DNA of 64,000 nt, from positions 62,001-126,000 of the forward strand of contig NZ_VOMB01000024.1 in NCBI RefSeq assembly GCF_019050325.1, read 5' to 3'. The notes below the pieces were generated by a model. The model saw only the letters and a program-made list of their open reading frames with translations. It was not told the origin of the DNA and ran no database searches. Positions 62,689 through 64,000 of this stretch are shown here, in pieces (within the stretch, counting starts at the first letter, position 1; each line of letters starts with the position of its first letter). Both the position numbers and the translations under genes were made by a program. The DNA comes from [Mycobacterium] fortunisiensis (GTDB lineage Bacteria > Actinomycetota > Actinomycetes > Mycobacteriales > Mycobacteriaceae).

Positions 62689-63606
62689 GTGAGTGCAGAC
62701 AACCCGTTCGACCCGACAGCCTGGGAACCGGTGGCAGGCTTCGACGACCTGACCGACATCACCTATCACCGCCATGTCGCCGACGGTGCCAAGCAGCCGA
62801 CCGTGCGCGTCGCGTTCGACCGGCCCGAGGTACGCAACGCCTTCCGGCCGCACACCGTCGACGAGCTGTACCGCGTCCTCGACCACGCCCGGATGTCCCC
62901 CGACGTCGGTGTGGTGTTGCTGACCGGCAACGGCCCGTCGGCCAAGGACGGCGGCTGGGCCTTCTGCTCCGGCGGAGATCAGCGCATCCGCGGCCGGTCC
63001 GGTTACCAGTACGCCGCCGGGGAAACCGCGGAAACGGTCGATCCGGCCCGGGCCGGGCGGCTGCACATCCTCGAGGTCCAGCGGCTCATCCGGTTCATGC
63101 CGAAGGTGGTGATCTGTCTGGTCAACGGCTGGGCCGCCGGCGGCGGGCACAGCCTGCACGTCACCTGCGACCTGACCCTGGCCAGCCGCCAGCACGCCCG
63201 GTTCAAGCAGACCGACGCCGACGTGGGCAGCTTCGACGGCGGGTTCGGCAGCGCCTATCTGGCCCGCCAGACCGGGCAGAAGTTCGCCCGCGAGATCTTC
63301 TTCCTGGGCCGCGCCTATGACGCCGAGACCATGTATCAGATGGGCGCGGTCAACGACGTCGTCGACCATGCCGAACTGGAGTCCGTCGGCCTGCAGTGGG
63401 CGGCCGAGATCAACGGCAAGTCACCGCAGGCCATCCGGATGCTCAAGTTCTCGTTCAACCTGATCGACGACGGCCTGGTGGGCCAGCAGGTGTTCGCCGG
63501 GGAAGCCACCCGGTTGGCCTACATGACCGACGAGGCTGTCGAGGGCCGTGACGCGTTCCTGGAGAAACGCGATCCGGACTGGAGTGGGTTCCCGCGCTAC
63601 TTCTGA
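62689..63606 (+). CDS. menB: 1,4-Dihydroxy-2-naphthoyl-CoA synthase MenB
   Basis: Crotonase-fold enzyme that closes the second ring in menaquinone synthesis. The 305-residue protein has the oxyanion-hole motifs FCSGGDQRIRG and GWAAGGGHSLH, and the FKQTDADVGSFDGGFGSAY active-site segment with its Asp. GTG start at 62689. It is near fadD8 and an SDR, as in M. tuberculosis (Rv0547-Rv0551). It is followed after 11 bp by a perfect hairpin. Confidence 0.95.
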   Translation: MSADNPFDPTAWEPVAGFDDLTDITYHRHVADGAKQPTVRVAFDRPEVRNAFRPHTVDELYRVLDHARMSPDVGVVLLTGNGPSAKDGGWAFCSGGDQRIRGRSGYQYAAGETAETVDPARAGRLHILEVQRLIRFMPKVVICLVNGWAAGGGHSLHVTCDLTLASRQHARFKQTDADVGSFDGGFGSAYLARQTGQKFAREIFFLGRAYDAETMYQMGAVNDVVDHAELESVGLQWAAEINGKSPQAIRMLKFSFNLIDDGLVGQQVFAGEATRLAYMTDEAVEGRDAFLEKRDPDWSGFPRYF

Positions 63607-63617
63607 GGGCTCGGCGT

Positions 63618-63678
63618 GCCGAAACGGCATTCCAGCAGGAAAAGTGCGAGTAGCGGCCTGCTGGAATGCCGTTTCGGC
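63618..63678. terminator. Perfect 22-bp inverted repeat of the CCGAAAnGGCATTCC family, menB terminator
   Basis: Arms 63618-63639 and 63657-63678 are fully complementary with a 17-nt loop. Eleven bases past the menB stop and 30 bp before the next gene. It shares its arm sequence with 42342-42404, so it is a dispersed element. Confidence 0.65.
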
Positions 63679-63708
63679 GGGGAAAGGGAGGCGAAATAAA
63701 CTCAGCGG

Positions 63709-64000
63709 ATGAGCAAGAGCCCGCTGCGCCGGCTGTCCGATCAGCTGTTGCTGACCAGCATGCGTCCGCCTTTGACCGAACGGCTGCAAGCCCGCGGCGA
63801 CATCGACGTCGCCGGCAAGCGCATCCTGATCACCGGTGCCTCCTCCGGCATCGGTGAGGCCGCCGCGGAGAAGTTCGCCGCCCGCGGCGCCAGAGTGGTC
63901 GCGGTGGCCCGCCGTCAGGAACTGCTCGACGACCTCGTCGGGCGGATCAGCGCCAACGGCGGCGACGCGTGCGCCCACGCCGTCGACCTTTCCGACCTCG
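63709..64000 (+). CDS. Short-chain dehydrogenase/reductase (partial, C-terminus off the window)
   Basis: The first 97 codons of an SDR: a 36-residue N-terminal extension (LSDQLLLTSMRPPLTERL), then VAGKRILITGASSGIGEAAA with the NADP-binding motif and AVARRQELLDDL. Position next to menB matches M. tuberculosis Rv0547c. The catalytic Tyr-Lys lies beyond the edge. GGAAAGGGAG upstream supports the ATG at 63709. Confidence 0.82.
   Translation, partial: MSKSPLRRLSDQLLLTSMRPPLTERLQARGDIDVAGKRILITGASSGIGEAAAEKFAARGARVVAVARRQELLDDLVGRISANGGDACAHAVDLSDL

Noticed and set aside
1..64000. CRISPR arrays, tRNA or rRNA genes, integrases and insertion sequences
   Set aside because: No regularly spaced repeats, tRNA-like cloverleaf, rRNA sequence or transposase-like protein was seen. 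Only short tandem and inverted repeats are present.

Overview
The window is about 67-70% G+C, densely coded and clearly mycobacterial, most likely a rapid grower of the Mycolicibacterium type. The evidence is two complete yrbE-mce operons, a TrcR/TrcS two-component pair, an antigen-85 mycolyltransferase, a FadD8 acyl-CoA synthetase, an MgtA-type mannosyltransferase, and a menaquinone cluster (menB, menC, bpoC, menD, menG, menJ, grcC1) whose gene neighbourhood recalls the M. tuberculosis Rv0547-Rv0564 region. Family names come from protein sequence recognised by eye; no database search was run.

Layout. 1-1352 (minus): end of a TauA/SsuA-type ABC transporter. 1538-12204 (minus): first mce operon (yrbEA, yrbEB, mceA-F, a Mce-associated membrane protein and a secreted DUF3298/MPT64-like protein), closed by a perfect hairpin. 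12888-13913 (plus): gpsA. 14155-17697 (plus): ABC permease, ATPase, binding lipoprotein and an asparaginase-family enzyme, all joined by 4-bp overlaps and preceded by a possible leader peptide. 17684-18568 (minus): two small secreted proteins. 18697-20977 (minus): trcS and trcR. 21457-23619 (plus): SulP transporter fused to a beta-carbonic anhydrase. 23710-24131: gene remnant and hairpins. 24132-27369: htpX, grcC1 and divergent menJ.

27362-31094 (minus) carries TspO, PpnP, a CobW GTPase and a Tat-exported FAD oxidoreductase. 31412-40687 (plus) is the second mce operon, followed by two DUF2236/MpaB-type oxygenase-like genes (40724-42333). 42426-46063 holds menG, an SDR and a damaged aconitase. 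46063-53970 holds mgtA, a thioredoxin-fold lipoprotein, a membrane protein, menD, bpoC, a PfpI/GlxA pair and menC. 53985-59433 (minus) holds an antigen-85 protein, an acyl-CoA ligase, an amidohydrolase and a membrane-anchored protein. 59556-64000 (plus, mostly) holds a YciI protein, fadD8 behind a KstR-like operator, a deazaflavin-dependent reductase, a small lipoprotein (minus), menB and the start of an SDR.

How it fits together. menB, menC and menD make the naphthoquinone ring, grcC1 makes the isoprenoid tail, menG methylates demethylmenaquinone and menJ reduces one isoprene unit. The men genes are interrupted by what look like lineage-specific insertions, above all the second mce operon with its flanking FAD oxidoreductase and MpaB pair. 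I read that block as a candidate lipid or isoprenoid import-and-oxidation module. Neither mce operon has its own ATPase, so both probably rely on an MceG encoded elsewhere. Several intergenic gaps hold long inverted repeats that look like U-tract-poor terminators, and one sequence family occurs twice.
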